DNA of 64,000 bases from Nostoc spongiaeforme FACHB-130 (GCF_014698475.1 NZ_JACJTB010000016.1:53479-117478), one strand, 5' to 3'. Counted from the first letter of the stretch, positions 54,851-63,920 are shown. Numbers and translations are program-made. Notes: generated by a model from the letters alone, not told the origin.

Positions 54851-54925
54851 ACGCGAAGCGGCTTCCCGCAGGGTACCGCCAAGTCGCCGAGAACGTCAAG
54901 AAATCGTAGAGTCTGCGTAAGTCCT
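54809..54925. mobile_element. MITE sharing ends with the neighbouring IS
   Basis: Bounded by AGGACTTACGCA (54809-54820) and TGCGTAAGTCCT (54914-54925). The outer 12-13 bp equal the ends of the IS at 55321. The interior carries the CGTAGACGCGAAGCGGCTTC repeat and no gene, so it may be a non-autonomous derivative. Confidence 0.75.
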
Positions 54926-55082
54926 ATTTCTGTATCTTCAGGATTTAATTTTCCTAAAAAAATCCCTTTACCAAAAAAAAATATGAAGAGATAGGGCTGT
55001 CGTAGTAGAGTTATTGTCTTCCCAAACGACACCTCAAAAACTAGGATTCTGCCCATCCCAGACATCATAAATTGAGATATAT

Positions 55083-55320
55083 TTACTCTCCTATTAGTAT
55101 CCTCATAATTGCTATTTTTCTAAAAATTGAGATTGTTAAATATGAAAGAATAAAAGTCATAATCGCTGTTAATGGAATACTATAAATAGGATGTGCATGA
55201 AAACCACTAAGTGAAAAACCAAAATAGCCATCTTTCAAAAGGCTTAAAAAAACTGGATGAACTAAATAAATTCCTAAACTAGCCGAACTGAATGAGCGAA
55301 TTAACGATAACAATATTTTA
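55083..55320 (-). pseudogene. Acyltransferase-3 family gene, C-terminal part
   Basis: Read on the minus strand: KILLSLIRSFSSASLGIYLV then HPVFLSLLKDG and several hydrophobic segments. SFSSASLGIYLVHP is the hallmark near the C terminus of OafA/YrhL-type O-acyltransferases. The gene is cut at 55320 by an IS. The continuation upstream is at 56531-56604. Confidence 0.75.
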
Positions 55321-55383
55321 CAGGACTTACGCAACTGGCACAAAGAGCGAGTAGGGCTACGCCTTACCTCGTGACAATTCAAA

Positions 55384-56328
55384 TCAAACCAAGCACATAA
55401 GAATACTTGGGCGTTTCAGTTGCTGAATTAAATATAAGACAAGCAAATTATGCTTGATTTGATAAATAGTTTGACCAGTGGTATAGGCTAAATTCTTTAA
55501 CCTAACCCAAACTAACATTGCACAAGCAATATGATTTCTTTGGAGTCTAGCTTTTCGACATTGACAAGATTCAATGCCAGTTAGTTGTTTAATCTCTCTG
55601 TGAAACTCCTCAATTTTCCAACGAATTTTATACACCTTTTGTACAACATCCGTGGAACTTTGAGATAAATCGTTAGTGGCGATATAATCCGTTCTGTTGG
55701 TAGAAACAGTAACCCGGAATAGTTTCACTTTTTTATTAGCTGGGAATCCTTTAATTTTGATTATCTTACCACAGTCTAATTCTTCTTCACCCCAATCTAA
55801 TAATTCAATTCGTTTATATTTTTCTAGCCCAAATGTATCATCAACTAACCGATTATCTTTTAAAGGGCAATAATAAATTTTGTCGCTTGCATCAATATAA
55901 AGCATTAAACTGTGTACGGCATACCATGTGTCCATCAAAACAGTATCAAATGGTAAAAGCTTATGATAAACAAGGTTTTGTAGCATATCTTTCACGTGGT
56001 CTATCTTGGTTTTACCATCGGCATCAGGATTAAAAATGCGGTAATCTATCACCCAAAATTTTTGAAGAGTAGGGTTGACATACACACAGCTAACTACACC
56101 AATTCCTTTGAGGACACCATGCTCATTACCACTATATTGTTTTCTGATTATTTCTATTTCTTCAGAATACCTTTTATCTAAAACGCCATCATCAAATATT
56201 ATGTAACCATTCGCATCAAGCTCAACTACTTCTTTTACGTTATCCCATAGTAACCGAGGTGTTAATTTTTCGGTTTTCAAATAATAGTTAATTGCATCAT
56301 GGCTAATACTCTCTAAATGCTCCGCCAA
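55384..56328 (-). CDS. DDE transposase of the IS, probably missing its N terminus
   Basis: 314 residues from the first ATG. DDE elements: Asp in IIFDDGVLDKRY, Asp in LLPFDTVLMDTWYA, and the IS4 signature Y-2-R-3-E-6-K exactly as YKIRWKIEEFHREIKQ. The frame is open upstream of this ATG (SSQINYTITNL) without a start, until a nested MITE at 56361-56438 brings a stop. The original start therefore seems lost, and the element may now be immobile. The IS701 group is my best placement from the sequence, not a search result. Confidence 0.82.
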   Translation of the reverse strand: MAEHLESISHDAINYYLKTEKLTPRLLWDNVKEVVELDANGYIIFDDGVLDKRYSEEIEIIRKQYSGNEHGVLKGIGVVSCVYVNPTLQKFWVIDYRIFNPDADGKTKIDHVKDMLQNLVYHKLLPFDTVLMDTWYAVHSLMLYIDASDKIYYCPLKDNRLVDDTFGLEKYKRIELLDWGEEELDCGKIIKIKGFPANKKVKLFRVTVSTNRTDYIATNDLSQSSTDVVQKVYKIRWKIEEFHREIKQLTGIESCQCRKARLQRNHIACAMLVWVRLKNLAYTTGQTIYQIKHNLLVLYLIQQLKRPSILMCLV

Positions 56329-56358
56329 ATTGGTAATTGTATAATTAATTTGACTACT

Positions 56359-56440
56359 TAGGGTGTGTCATCAATTAGATAAACTGGAATCAAAACTGTT
56401 GAAGAAAACATAAATAACAGAAAAAGGATGACACACCCTA
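56359..56440. mobile_element. 78-bp MITE nested in the IS
   Basis: GGGTGTGTCATC (56361-56372) and GATGACACACCC (56427-56438) form perfect ends, each flanked by TA, consistent with TA target duplication of IS630/Tc1-type MITEs. It lies in the 5' region of the transposase gene. Confidence 0.85.
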
Positions 56441-56530
56441 GGAAGACAAAGCTTTTGGAATCGGATTTAATTAATACTTATGTACTATAAACTAGCGATC
56501 GCATTGTGCCAGTTGCGTAAGTCCTGTTTA

Positions 56531-56604
56531 GACTTAACAAAATAGCCTGTCAAGTTAACCAGACTACAATAAATGCAAATATTAGCTACGCACCTCGACA
56601 GAAT
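56531..56604 (-). pseudogene. Acyltransferase gene fragment on the other side of the IS
   Basis: Minus strand reads ILSRCVANICIYCSLVNLTG then YFVKSK, in the same frame as the 55083-55320 fragment once the IS and one TTTA are removed. A TAA at 56605-56607 closes it upstream, so the gene was already decayed at its 5' side. Confidence 0.6.
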
Positions 56605-56607
56605 TTA

Positions 56608-56863
56608 GATGTTTTTTCTTAGCAATACAAATGAAGCTCAGGGAAAAAATTATTGATATCTGAATCAATCATCCTGGAATTGCTGTTATCGGCAAACTTG
56701 ATGGTGATAATACAGCAGATTGCCGGATGATAGATATCAATGCTAAATATGTAATACTTAGTATAATGATTGTTAGTAAAACTAACTATTAACCCTCTCT
56801 AATGGCTGGTTACAGTCAGGTAATTTTTCACCTTAAAACATCAGACCAAAACCAGATATCAAG
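56608..56863. other. Gap before the dienelactone hydrolase gene
   Basis: No gene seen. It may contain further decayed acyltransferase sequence and the next gene's promoter. Confidence 0.4.
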
Positions 56864-57697
56864 ATGATGAAAGAAATATCACGTCGCCAATTTATCACCA
56901 CCGCCACTTTAACGACAGGCTTTGTTGTAGCAGTGCAGCCTGTGTTTGCTAAAGTAATTACCACCGATAGCAAGAGCTTAACGGCGGGTGCGGTGAAAAT
57001 TCCGGTTAAAGATGGCGAAATTCCTGCTTATAGAGCCGTACCCAAAACAGGGAAAAATTTCCCAGTGGTTTTGGTAATTCAAGAAATTTTTGGTGTCCAT
57101 GAGCATATTCAAGATGTTTGTCGTCGCTTTGCCAAGTTGGGGTATTTAGCGATCGCACCAGAATTATTTGTGCGTCAAGGTGATGTGTCAAAATTAAGTA
57201 ACATAGACGAAATTCGTCAGGTAGTAGCTAAAGTTCCTGATGCACAGGTGTTATCAGACCTAGATGCAACAGTCAACTGGGCAGTAAAATCAGCCAAGGG
57301 AAATGCCAAAAGAATCGGTATTACAGGCTTTTGCTGGGGTGGTAGGATCACATGGCTCTATGCTGCACATAATCCCCAAGTCAAAGCAGGTGTAGCGTGG
57401 TATGGCAGACTTGTGGGTAATTCTACAGAACTCACACCCAAACATCCCGTTGATATTGCTTCCACATTAAAAGTACCTGTCCTGGGACTATACGGCGGTA
57501 AAGATACAGGCATACCTGTAGATACAGTAGAACAAATGCGCGATCGCCTCAAATCCAGTAACAGCAAATCTCAAATTATCATCTACCCAGATGCACCCCA
57601 CGCCTTTTTTGCAGATTATCGCCCATCTTACCGCGAGCAAGAAGCGAAAGAAGGCTGGCAAAAACTCCAAGCATGGTTTAAGCAACATGGCGTTTAA
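56864..57697 (+). CDS. Dienelactone hydrolase family protein with Tat-type signal
   Basis: 277 residues. N-terminal [19 protein letters not shown] is a twin-arginine signal; cleavage is expected near VFAK, so the protein should be periplasmic. The hydrolase domain has the GFCWGG nucleophile elbow (Cys nucleophile as in dienelactone hydrolase), an Asp in [12 protein letters not shown] and a His in [13 protein letters not shown]. It would cleave lactone or ester bonds. Two ATGs are adjacent at 56864 and 56867. Single gene. Confidence 0.9.
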   Translation: MMKEISRRQFITTATLTTGFVVAVQPVFAKVITTDSKSLTAGAVKIPVKDGEIPAYRAVPKTGKNFPVVLVIQEIFGVHEHIQDVCRRFAKLGYLAIAPELFVRQGDVSKLSNIDEIRQVVAKVPDAQVLSDLDATVNWAVKSAKGNAKRIGITGFCWGGRITWLYAAHNPQVKAGVAWYGRLVGNSTELTPKHPVDIASTLKVPVLGLYGGKDTGIPVDTVEQMRDRLKSSNSKSQIIIYPDAPHAFFADYRPSYREQEAKEGWQKLQAWFKQHGV

Positions 57698-58096
57698 TAT
57701 CATGTCCAGTCAAATACTACTTTATTATTGATAAAGTGATTCGTTCAGCAACACGTCAAGAAGCCCCAGATAAACCTGATAGTTTACTAGATCCTGATGC
57801 GATCGCCCAAACTTAGCTCAACATTCTTCGTCAACCCCGCAGTGCTTGGACATGGGAAGTATAATTATGTCCTTGGGTGGAAACATTTTAGTACAGCAAA
57901 TGAACTGTTATCAGCCGCATTTACACAAAAAATTCGCTCTTGCAGAGTTCAAATTGTCACAACTAGTTACTGACTTATTCACTTCATTACCGTCATAAAT
58001 ATTTCTGTTTTGTATCCTACACATCTTAACAACAAGTAATTTCTAGGGTAAAAGTGGATACAGCGAAGAATTATAAAAAATCATTGTAAAAATAGT
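57698..58096. other. 399-bp gap with a possible gene remnant
   Basis: At about 57728-57890 the plus strand reads IDKVIRSATRQEAPDKPDSL, then LDPDAIAQT, a stop, LNILRQPRSAWTWEV, another stop, LCPWVET. This looks like a decayed coding segment, but I do not recognise the family. The remainder shows nothing. Confidence 0.35.
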
Positions 58097-58543
58097 ATGA
58101 GTGAATTAGCGGTAATCAGCTTTAATGATAAATATAAAGCAGACGAAATGCTACTAGAACTACTAAAACTGGAACAAGAGCATTTAGCTGATTTAGAAGA
58201 TGCAGTTGTCATCACAAAAAATGCACAGGGTAAGATCAGGGTTAAACCCTATCATGATTTAGTCAAACCTGGTGATCTGAGTAATGAACTTTGGGGTGGC
58301 ATCATTAGTGCAACTTTTTTTCATCGCTCTCTTACCATTAAAGAAAGTGTGTTTGATAGTAGTTTTTTAACCGAAGTTGAAGCAGCTTTAACCCCTAATT
58401 CATCGGCTATATTTGTTTTGGTTAATTATGCCGATCCCGAAAAAATAATTGCAGAATTTCATCGATTTGCAGGCAAGTTAATTAGAATAACTCTGTCTAA
58501 AGAGCAAATTGAATGTCTAAAGAAAACTCCTCAAAAAGTCTAA
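58097..58543 (+). CDS. DUF1269-like protein, short form
   Basis: 148 residues. MSELAVISFNDKYKADEMLL and LTPNSSAIFVLVNYADPEKI are the flanking blocks of DUF1269 proteins. In typical members the middle holds a Gly-rich membrane hairpin; here it is replaced by ELWGGIISATFFHRSLTIKE, so the hairpin is shortened. Function unknown. Single gene, convergent with the SpoIIM-like gene. Confidence 0.75.
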   Translation: MSELAVISFNDKYKADEMLLELLKLEQEHLADLEDAVVITKNAQGKIRVKPYHDLVKPGDLSNELWGGIISATFFHRSLTIKESVFDSSFLTEVEAALTPNSSAIFVLVNYADPEKIIAEFHRFAGKLIRITLSKEQIECLKKTPQKV

Positions 58544-58578
58544 CTAATTCTACTGGAAAAGACTAGAGATGAAATTGT

Positions 58579-59532
58579 CTAACGATGTTTGCGGTTACAA
58601 TACAACACCAAAAATACAAATAATCCTAGTCCCGCAAGATATTTAATTGGGTCTGGTACATTGGGATTAGGCGAAAAAAAGCCTTCTATTGTACCAGCAA
58701 TAATTAACATAGGTACAATCCCAAAAACTAATTGTGCTGCTTGAAAACTATAGAACTTTAACGCATCACCACGGCGATATTTACCAGGAAATAAAATTGC
58801 TCTAGCTAATAATATACCTGCACCACCAGCAAAAAATATCGCAGGTAATTCCAAAGCGCCGTGGGGAAAAACAAACGCCCAAAACGGATAAGCTAAATTA
58901 TTTTGACCGACTAAAGTACCAACAGCACCAATTAATAAGCCATTAAACACCATTAAATAAGTTGTGTATAATCCCGCAGTGATTCCCCCAGCAACCGCAC
59001 CAAAAGACACCGAAAGATTATTAATCATGATGCTGCTGGATGCTAACGGTTCAACTCCCACAATCGACCCCATCCATAATTTATGCTCATCCCGTACCTG
59101 AGAAATTAAGCGTTGTGGCACTACCAATGACATAAAGGTTGGGTCTTGCCAAGCATACCACCAACCGACCACTGCCCCCAGCAAAAACAAACCTGTAGCC
59201 AAAGCAATATAGGGAAATGTCTGCTGCACAACTAATGGTAAACCCCAACGGTAAAATTCCAGCGCCGCCCGCCATTCTTGTCGCCGCGAACCTTGGTAAA
59301 TCTGCGTGTAACCGCGAGTTGTTAAAATTTGCAAACTTTGGATTAAAGTTTGACCAATTTGTTGTGTACGGGCGCGGGCTAAATCAGCCGTTACGGAACG
59401 ATATAAACTGGCTAATTCCCTAATTTCCCCAGCGTTTGTAGATTTCAGTCCTTTTTTTTCTACTTGCTTTAATAAAGCATCCAAACGCTGCCAATTTGGT
59501 TCTCGGCGGGTAATCCATCGTTGAATATTCAT
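58579..59532 (-). CDS. SpoIIM-like (DUF95) integral membrane protein
   Basis: 317 residues from ATG 59532 (MNIQRWITRREPNWQRLDAL); a longer frame passes through short repeats and is rejected. Cytoplasmic head with ASLYRSVTADLARART, then five to six membrane segments and FPHGALELPAIFFAGGAG, the stage II sporulation protein M core. In non-sporulators this family occurs with RDD and other membrane proteins, as in the two genes upstream on the opposite strand. Role not defined. Confidence 0.88.
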   Translation of the reverse strand: MNIQRWITRREPNWQRLDALLKQVEKKGLKSTNAGEIRELASLYRSVTADLARARTQQIGQTLIQSLQILTTRGYTQIYQGSRRQEWRAALEFYRWGLPLVVQQTFPYIALATGLFLLGAVVGWWYAWQDPTFMSLVVPQRLISQVRDEHKLWMGSIVGVEPLASSSIMINNLSVSFGAVAGGITAGLYTTYLMVFNGLLIGAVGTLVGQNNLAYPFWAFVFPHGALELPAIFFAGGAGILLARAILFPGKYRRGDALKFYSFQAAQLVFGIVPMLIIAGTIEGFFSPNPNVPDPIKYLAGLGLFVFLVLYCNRKHR

Positions 59533-59796
59533 AGAGTAAGGGAGTAAGGAGTAGCTTGGTAGAAGGGAAGGGGGATGAAGGAGACAAGGGGGACAAACTA
59601 TAAATTGCATCTTCATCAAGAAATGATATGAGCAATTAGGATTCATTTTCTAAAATTTAGTCACCAACTCAGCCTAAAACTTCGATTATGTCTACATTTC
59701 TTAATTACGAATTACAAATTACGAATTACGAATTGCTCTAACCTACCTTAAGATAGCCACAAATTCACAACTGTACTTTCAAGGAAATTTGGCATC

Positions 59797-60651
59797 ATGT
59801 CGGGAAATATTGGTTCTCCAAGTCCTATGCAACCACTCAGCGTGGGAAATGTTGTCAGTGCAGGTATACGGCTATATCGTTCTCATTTGAAAGATTATTT
59901 TTTATTGGCATTGAGGGCTTATGTCTGGGTATTGGTACCTATATATGGCTGGGGAAAATGTTACGCCCTCATCTCGCTGATTTCGCGCTTGGCGTTTGGC
60001 GAACTAGTTAATCAGCCAGAAAGTATGTCATCAGGCGAACGCTTTGTCAATTCTAGAATGTGGCAGTTTTTGTTGATGATGTTGTTAATGGGTTTTTTAG
60101 GCTTAGGTGTGGTGTTGGGAGTGGCTATTGTATTTGCGCTGTTTAGTTTTTTGTCAGCAGCCTTAATTGGGGGATCTGGTCAACAGGCAAATCCTGCTAG
60201 TGTGATTTTATTGGTTGCGATCGCACTTCTCGTCGGTATTGGAATTTTCCTAGGAGTTTTTTGGTTTTTAACTCGATTTTTCTTGGTTGATGTACCTTTA
60301 GCTATTGAGGAAAATATTGATGCGACATCATCTATTAGCCGTAGCTGGGAGTTAACCGAAGGTTATGTGTGGCGGATTTTATTAATTTCCTTTATTACTT
60401 TTTTAATTACCATCCCAATTCAAATTCTCGTGCAGATTATTACTAGTATTATTCAGGTTGCTTTTTTGGCCATTAGTGGAGACAATTCTGGATTATTTGC
60501 ACTGCTTTATTTTGTTGTAGTTCTGGCTTTAAGTTTTACTAGTAGTGCGGCAATTGTACCCTTATGGCAAGCAATTAAAGCAGTGATTTATTACGACCTC
60601 CGCAGCCGCCGTGAAGGGTTAGGCTTACAATTACGCGATCGCGAAATCTAA
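59797..60651 (+). CDS. Polytopic membrane protein of the SpoIIM/RDD group
   Basis: 284 residues with about six membrane segments. It begins with a short polar head (PLSVGNVVSAGIRLYRSHLK) and has the RSWELTEGYVWRILLISFIT pattern of glycerophosphodiester-phosphodiesterase-type membrane domains and DUF975-like proteins. AAGGA precedes the ATG. It is 16 bp upstream of the RDD gene, so they form an operon. Function unknown. Confidence 0.75.
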   Translation: MSGNIGSPSPMQPLSVGNVVSAGIRLYRSHLKDYFLLALRAYVWVLVPIYGWGKCYALISLISRLAFGELVNQPESMSSGERFVNSRMWQFLLMMLLMGFLGLGVVLGVAIVFALFSFLSAALIGGSGQQANPASVILLVAIALLVGIGIFLGVFWFLTRFFLVDVPLAIEENIDATSSISRSWELTEGYVWRILLISFITFLITIPIQILVQIITSIIQVAFLAISGDNSGLFALLYFVVVLALSFTSSAAIVPLWQAIKAVIYYDLRSRREGLGLQLRDREI

Positions 60652-60667
60652 AGTAAAAATATTATTT

Positions 60668-61450
60668 ATGCACTTTTTTAACCGCGTTAAATTCCGCACT
60701 CCCGAAAGCGTCGAACTAGAATTTACCCTCGCTGGCATAGGAAACCGTGCTTGGGCTTTACTAATTGACTATCTAGCATTAGCTGTAATTATCTTAGTGT
60801 GCATCTATGTCTGGATTTATGTATCTGGTCAGTTAGCTGATATTTTGGAACAACAAGAGGCTATTAGTTCGCAAATAGGACTTTGGCTAGTTGCCATTAC
60901 CTTTTTACTTCTCTTCGGAATTTACGTCGGTTATTTTGTATTGTTTGAAACCTTATGGCAAGGGCAAACCCCAGGAAAACGCTTGGCAAAAATTCGGGTC
61001 GTACGAGATGATGGTAGACCTGTTGGGTTAGCACAGACAACTTTACGCGCCTTACTAAGACCTTTAGACGAATTTTTCTTTCTGGGTGCTTTTTTTATTA
61101 TCTTTAGCCTCCGTGAAAAACGCCTGGGTGATTGGGTCGCTGGTACAATTGTGATTGAATCTGCAATAGCCACACCATCGGCAACATTCACAATCTCAGA
61201 ACAAGCAAAGTCACTGTATACAGAATTGCTAGATATTGCTGATTTATCGCAATTATTACCAGATGATTTTGCCGTAATTCGAGAATACTTGCAGCGACGT
61301 GGAGCAATGGCAACCAAATCAAGAATCGACCTTGCTTCTAAGTTAACTCAACAAGTAGCAGCCATCGTTAACTTAGATAACTTGCCAGCAGTTGCTCCTG
61401 ATATCTTTTTAGAAGCTGTTTATTTAGCTTATCAACACAAAGAATTTTAG
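60668..61450 (+). CDS. RDD-family membrane protein
   Basis: 260 residues. The RDD signature is present: AGIGNRAWALLIDYLALAVI (Arg, Asp), QGQTPGKRLAKIRVVRDDGR and RPLDEFFFLGAF. Three membrane segments are followed by a soluble helical tail (about 185-260). Some RDD proteins have been linked to ion exchange, but most are unassigned. Second gene of the pair that neighbours spoIIM. Confidence 0.88.
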   Translation: MHFFNRVKFRTPESVELEFTLAGIGNRAWALLIDYLALAVIILVCIYVWIYVSGQLADILEQQEAISSQIGLWLVAITFLLLFGIYVGYFVLFETLWQGQTPGKRLAKIRVVRDDGRPVGLAQTTLRALLRPLDEFFFLGAFFIIFSLREKRLGDWVAGTIVIESAIATPSATFTISEQAKSLYTELLDIADLSQLLPDDFAVIREYLQRRGAMATKSRIDLASKLTQQVAAIVNLDNLPAVAPDIFLEAVYLAYQHKEF

Positions 61451-61546
61451 TCTTTGCTGAACCAGTAGCGGCGACTGATAGGTATAGAAAATCAAAGTTA
61501 AAATATTGTATATCTTCTAGCCGCAAACATTCTAAAAATTAAGAAT

Positions 61547-61765
61547 TTACAGCAAATCTTCCTCAGATAGCTCGGCTATTTTCATCAATGCTCTCAAAGT
61601 TCCAACTTTTAAATCTTGATTGCGGTGAACAGGAATTGACAATATTTGTTCTACTGCTGGGTTTTCATAGATATGATGGCTACCAGTAATTCTTCGCAAA
61701 ACCCAACCTTTCTGCTCTACAATCTTACAAAGTTGCTTACCAGAAATAGATTTCAGGCGTTGCAT
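61547..61765 (-). CDS. hicA: HicA-type mRNA interferase toxin
   Basis: 72 residues from ATG 61765 (MQRLKSISGKQLCKIVEQKG). The dsRBD-like HicA fold is recognisable, with the catalytic His in GSHHIYENP and NQDLKVGTLRALMKIAELSE at the end. HicA cleaves mRNA and is neutralised by HicB, whose gene lies 108 bp upstream. A longer frame would include repeat-coded residues (SRKGAKTQRINI) and is not the likely start. Confidence 0.88.
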   Translation of the reverse strand: MQRLKSISGKQLCKIVEQKGWVLRRITGSHHIYENPAVEQILSIPVHRNQDLKVGTLRALMKIAELSEEDLL

Positions 61766-61873
61766 AAATGCGGGATGAATTGAGACTTTTGTACAAAGCA
61801 AAATATTGATTCTTTGCGTCTTCGCGCCTTTGCGTGAGACAAAAATCATCCCACTAATCAGCAACGCCAGATT
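61766..61873. repeat. GCGTCTTCGCGCCTTTGCGT repeat between hicB and hicA
   Basis: The spacer carries a short-repeat piece of the type seen elsewhere (compare 150-180). In most hicBA or hicAB pairs the two genes nearly touch, so this looks like an insertion. Confidence 0.55.
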
Positions 61874-62077
61874 TCATATAGCAATTTCAACAATCTGATC
61901 TGTTGACCCAATTGCATTACGACTGTTAGCAACATCCAACCAACCTTCAATCGCATCCTTTAAATTAGCCATCACCTCTTCCATTGTTTCTCCTTCAGTG
62001 ATACAACCAGGAAGCGCGGGAACTTCTGCCCAATATCCACCTTCTGCTGCTGGATGAATAATTGCTCTAATTTTCAT
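61874..62077 (-). CDS. hicB: HicB-type antitoxin, short form
   Basis: 67 residues. IHPAAEGGYWAEVPALPGCI then TEGETMEEVMANLKDAIEGW is the HicB RNase-H-like core. The C-terminal DNA-binding domain of longer HicB proteins is absent, so transcriptional autoregulation, if any, needs another part. It precedes hicA on the same strand. Confidence 0.88.
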   Translation of the reverse strand: MKIRAIIHPAAEGGYWAEVPALPGCITEGETMEEVMANLKDAIEGWLDVANSRNAIGSTDQIVEIAI

Positions 62078-62228
62078 ACACTTGTTCAGTTAGTTTGTCA
62101 GAATATACTAACAGGCATACTTGTTGTCACTCAACTGTAGGGAAGGCGATCGCGCTACATTCTTAAAACTGAGACAATAGCCTATTATCTGTGTTTAGGT
62201 TTCTTTGAGATACGAAGTTGTGTTTAAG

Positions 62229-62588
62229 TCAATAATTCCACTGATTAAGAATCACGAATTGATTATTAAGTATGTATTCTGCTGCTTCCAAATTAGCGAT
62301 CGCCTTGACGATTAATTGATAACTCATATTTTTGGTAGCATCAGAATTTTGATAAACAGCCAAAATTCCTGAATGTATTGGGTTGGCTTGATGCAATTCC
62401 TGGAAGTCATCGCAGTTGCGTGTAAGTAGGATTCGCTGATTTTGCCTAGCGTAATCTAGTACGACTGAATCGGGACGATTCATTAAACCTACAGTATTAA
62501 CTGTGACTACATCGTGACCTGCTGCTTGCAGAAGATTAACTAAATATTTTGCTTGGGAGTCCTCGTCAAGCAGCATTCGTAGACTCAA
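62229..62588 (-). CDS. DUF5615 PIN-like protein (putative toxin)
   Basis: 119 residues. MLLDEDSQAKYLVNLLQAAG with DED and later TRNCDDF give the acidic cluster of PIN-like DUF5615 nucleases. The start overlaps the end of the DUF433 gene by 23 bp, and the pair is a common toxin-antitoxin-like module in cyanobacteria. Activity is inferred from the family. Confidence 0.85.
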   Translation of the reverse strand: MSLRMLLDEDSQAKYLVNLLQAAGHDVVTVNTVGLMNRPDSVVLDYARQNQRILLTRNCDDFQELHQANPIHSGILAVYQNSDATKNMSYQLIVKAIANLEAAEYILNNQFVILNQWNY

Positions 62589-62949
62589 GTGAAACTCCTT
62601 TTGCTTCTAAGCGATGACGTTCTTCGTCGGTTTCTAACTTCAGTAGTTCTTGATGACTCTCACAGTAACTAATCACTTCATAAATAGCAGATATCGGTAA
62701 ATCCCAATTTTCGGCTGCTTGTTCTGGTGACATCTGATTTGCAATCATATCTTGCCAAACAGTAGAGGCAAGTAATTTACGCCCTTTAATGTAAAGTTGT
62801 TTACGCCAAGCATGAGGACGTGTAACTAGATATTGCCAGTTATCCATCTGAGGCGTGTCTTGTAGCGATTGAATTACAGCACTAATAAGTGCAAGGCGAT
62901 CGCTCACAGGAAGTTTACAGGCTTCTTCCTTTAGTTCTTGCAAGGACAT
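62566..62949 (-). CDS. DUF433 protein (putative antitoxin)
   Basis: 127 residues from ATG 62949 (MSLQELKEEACKLPVSDRLA). It contains a DUF433 helix-turn-helix-like region (GRKLLASTVWQDMIANQMSP ... EQAAENWDLPISAIYEVISY). The N-terminal 40 residues resemble a short addiction-type helix. It is upstream of and overlaps the DUF5615 gene, consistent with translational coupling of the pair. Confidence 0.85.
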   Translation of the reverse strand: MSLQELKEEACKLPVSDRLALISAVIQSLQDTPQMDNWQYLVTRPHAWRKQLYIKGRKLLASTVWQDMIANQMSPEQAAENWDLPISAIYEVISYCESHQELLKLETDEERHRLEAKGVSLESTNAA

Positions 62950-62984
62950 AAGAAAACGCTCGAACAGGGTTTGGCATCTCAATT

Positions 62985-63920
62985 TTAGTATACTAATTTT
63001 CCATCAAGTTGTACTGCTTCCACTTTAGTTCTCAAAAGAGACTCAAAACTATCATTACCTTCCAAAAGAAGTACAAATTCCTTTAAAGTAAAAAGTACGA
63101 TTAGCTTTTGATTGAGTGCTTTTTTTATATCAATAATTGCTGCATCCGTATAACCTGATTCAGAAATGAAAATGCCACGAGCATCACTCCTCAAAAATAT
63201 TCGCATCATATGCTGTGCTACATCTCCAGGGCTTAATGCTTCTTTGCACCATTTCATCTCGACTAAATACAAATGGTTGTTAACCTCAATTGCACCATCA
63301 ATTTATTGAATTATTCCTTCGTTATTTTCTCCAGTTATAGTGAAGGATTCTCTCACCAAAATATTCTCACTTTCAAAAAAAATATTTAAAATACTTTCTA
63401 GTTCTTTACCTCGCTTTTGAGGATTAGTTTCCTGATATAGCGTGATTAATTCAAACTTAATTTTTTCTCGTTTCTGTCTCTTAGATTTTAGTGCATCTAC
63501 TCTTGCTTGCTCTTCGGCTTGACGTTTTTTCCTATCTTCTTGAAGATTTGACTCAATCACTTGCTGCATTCTGGTAAAATAGTCTTTAACGTTGACTATC
63601 TCTCTCACCTTAGCGACTAACCCCATAGCTAGTATTTGATCGTTATCCCAACACCTAGAAAAATCCTCAAACTCAGTAACTATTTTAACAATTTCCCTTC
63701 TTTCACGCAGTGCATCCTCTCCAGCTTCGTTAAGTCTAACTAATGTTCTACGAGCAATTTCATATTTGTTAATACTGCTTGGATCTTTCTGAAGTTGTTC
63801 GCTGATATCTGCTAAAATTTTTTGGCTAACTCCTGCACTGGAAAAAAATATTAAAACATCTTTCTTGCTCTTACAAAGTTTGGGAATACGCCTTATGTGA
63901 ATGAAGCCAGAGGATGCTGT
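62985..63920 (-). pseudogene. PD-(D/E)XK restriction-endonuclease-like gene with in-frame stop
   Basis: On the minus strand one frame is open from about 63920 to a TAA at 63303-63305, then on to 62985. It reads DVLIFFSSAGVSQKILADIS ... NKYEIARRTLVRLNEAGEDA ... WDNDQILAMGLVAKVREIV, then a coiled segment. After the stop come IDGAIEVNNHLYLVEMKW, the Asp and Glu-x-Lys core of a PD-(D/E)XK nuclease. The stop is therefore just before the catalytic core. No ATG is found at the 5' end either (first ATG at 63626), so the gene looks doubly damaged. Confidence 0.75.

Larger units (their letters stand above)
55321..56526. mobile_element. IS4-superfamily insertion sequence (IS701-like)
   Basis: Bounded by perfect 23-bp inverted repeats beginning CAGGACTTACGCAACTGGCA (55321-55343 and 56504-56526). 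Flanked on both sides by TTTA (55317-55320, 56527-56530), a likely 4-bp target duplication. Contains one transposase gene and a nested MITE. It splits an acyltransferase gene. Confidence 0.88.

Noticed and set aside
54814..55068. 84-residue minus-strand frame (MMSGMGRILVFEVSFGKTIT)
   Set aside because: It overlaps the MITE and has no coding character or family resemblance.
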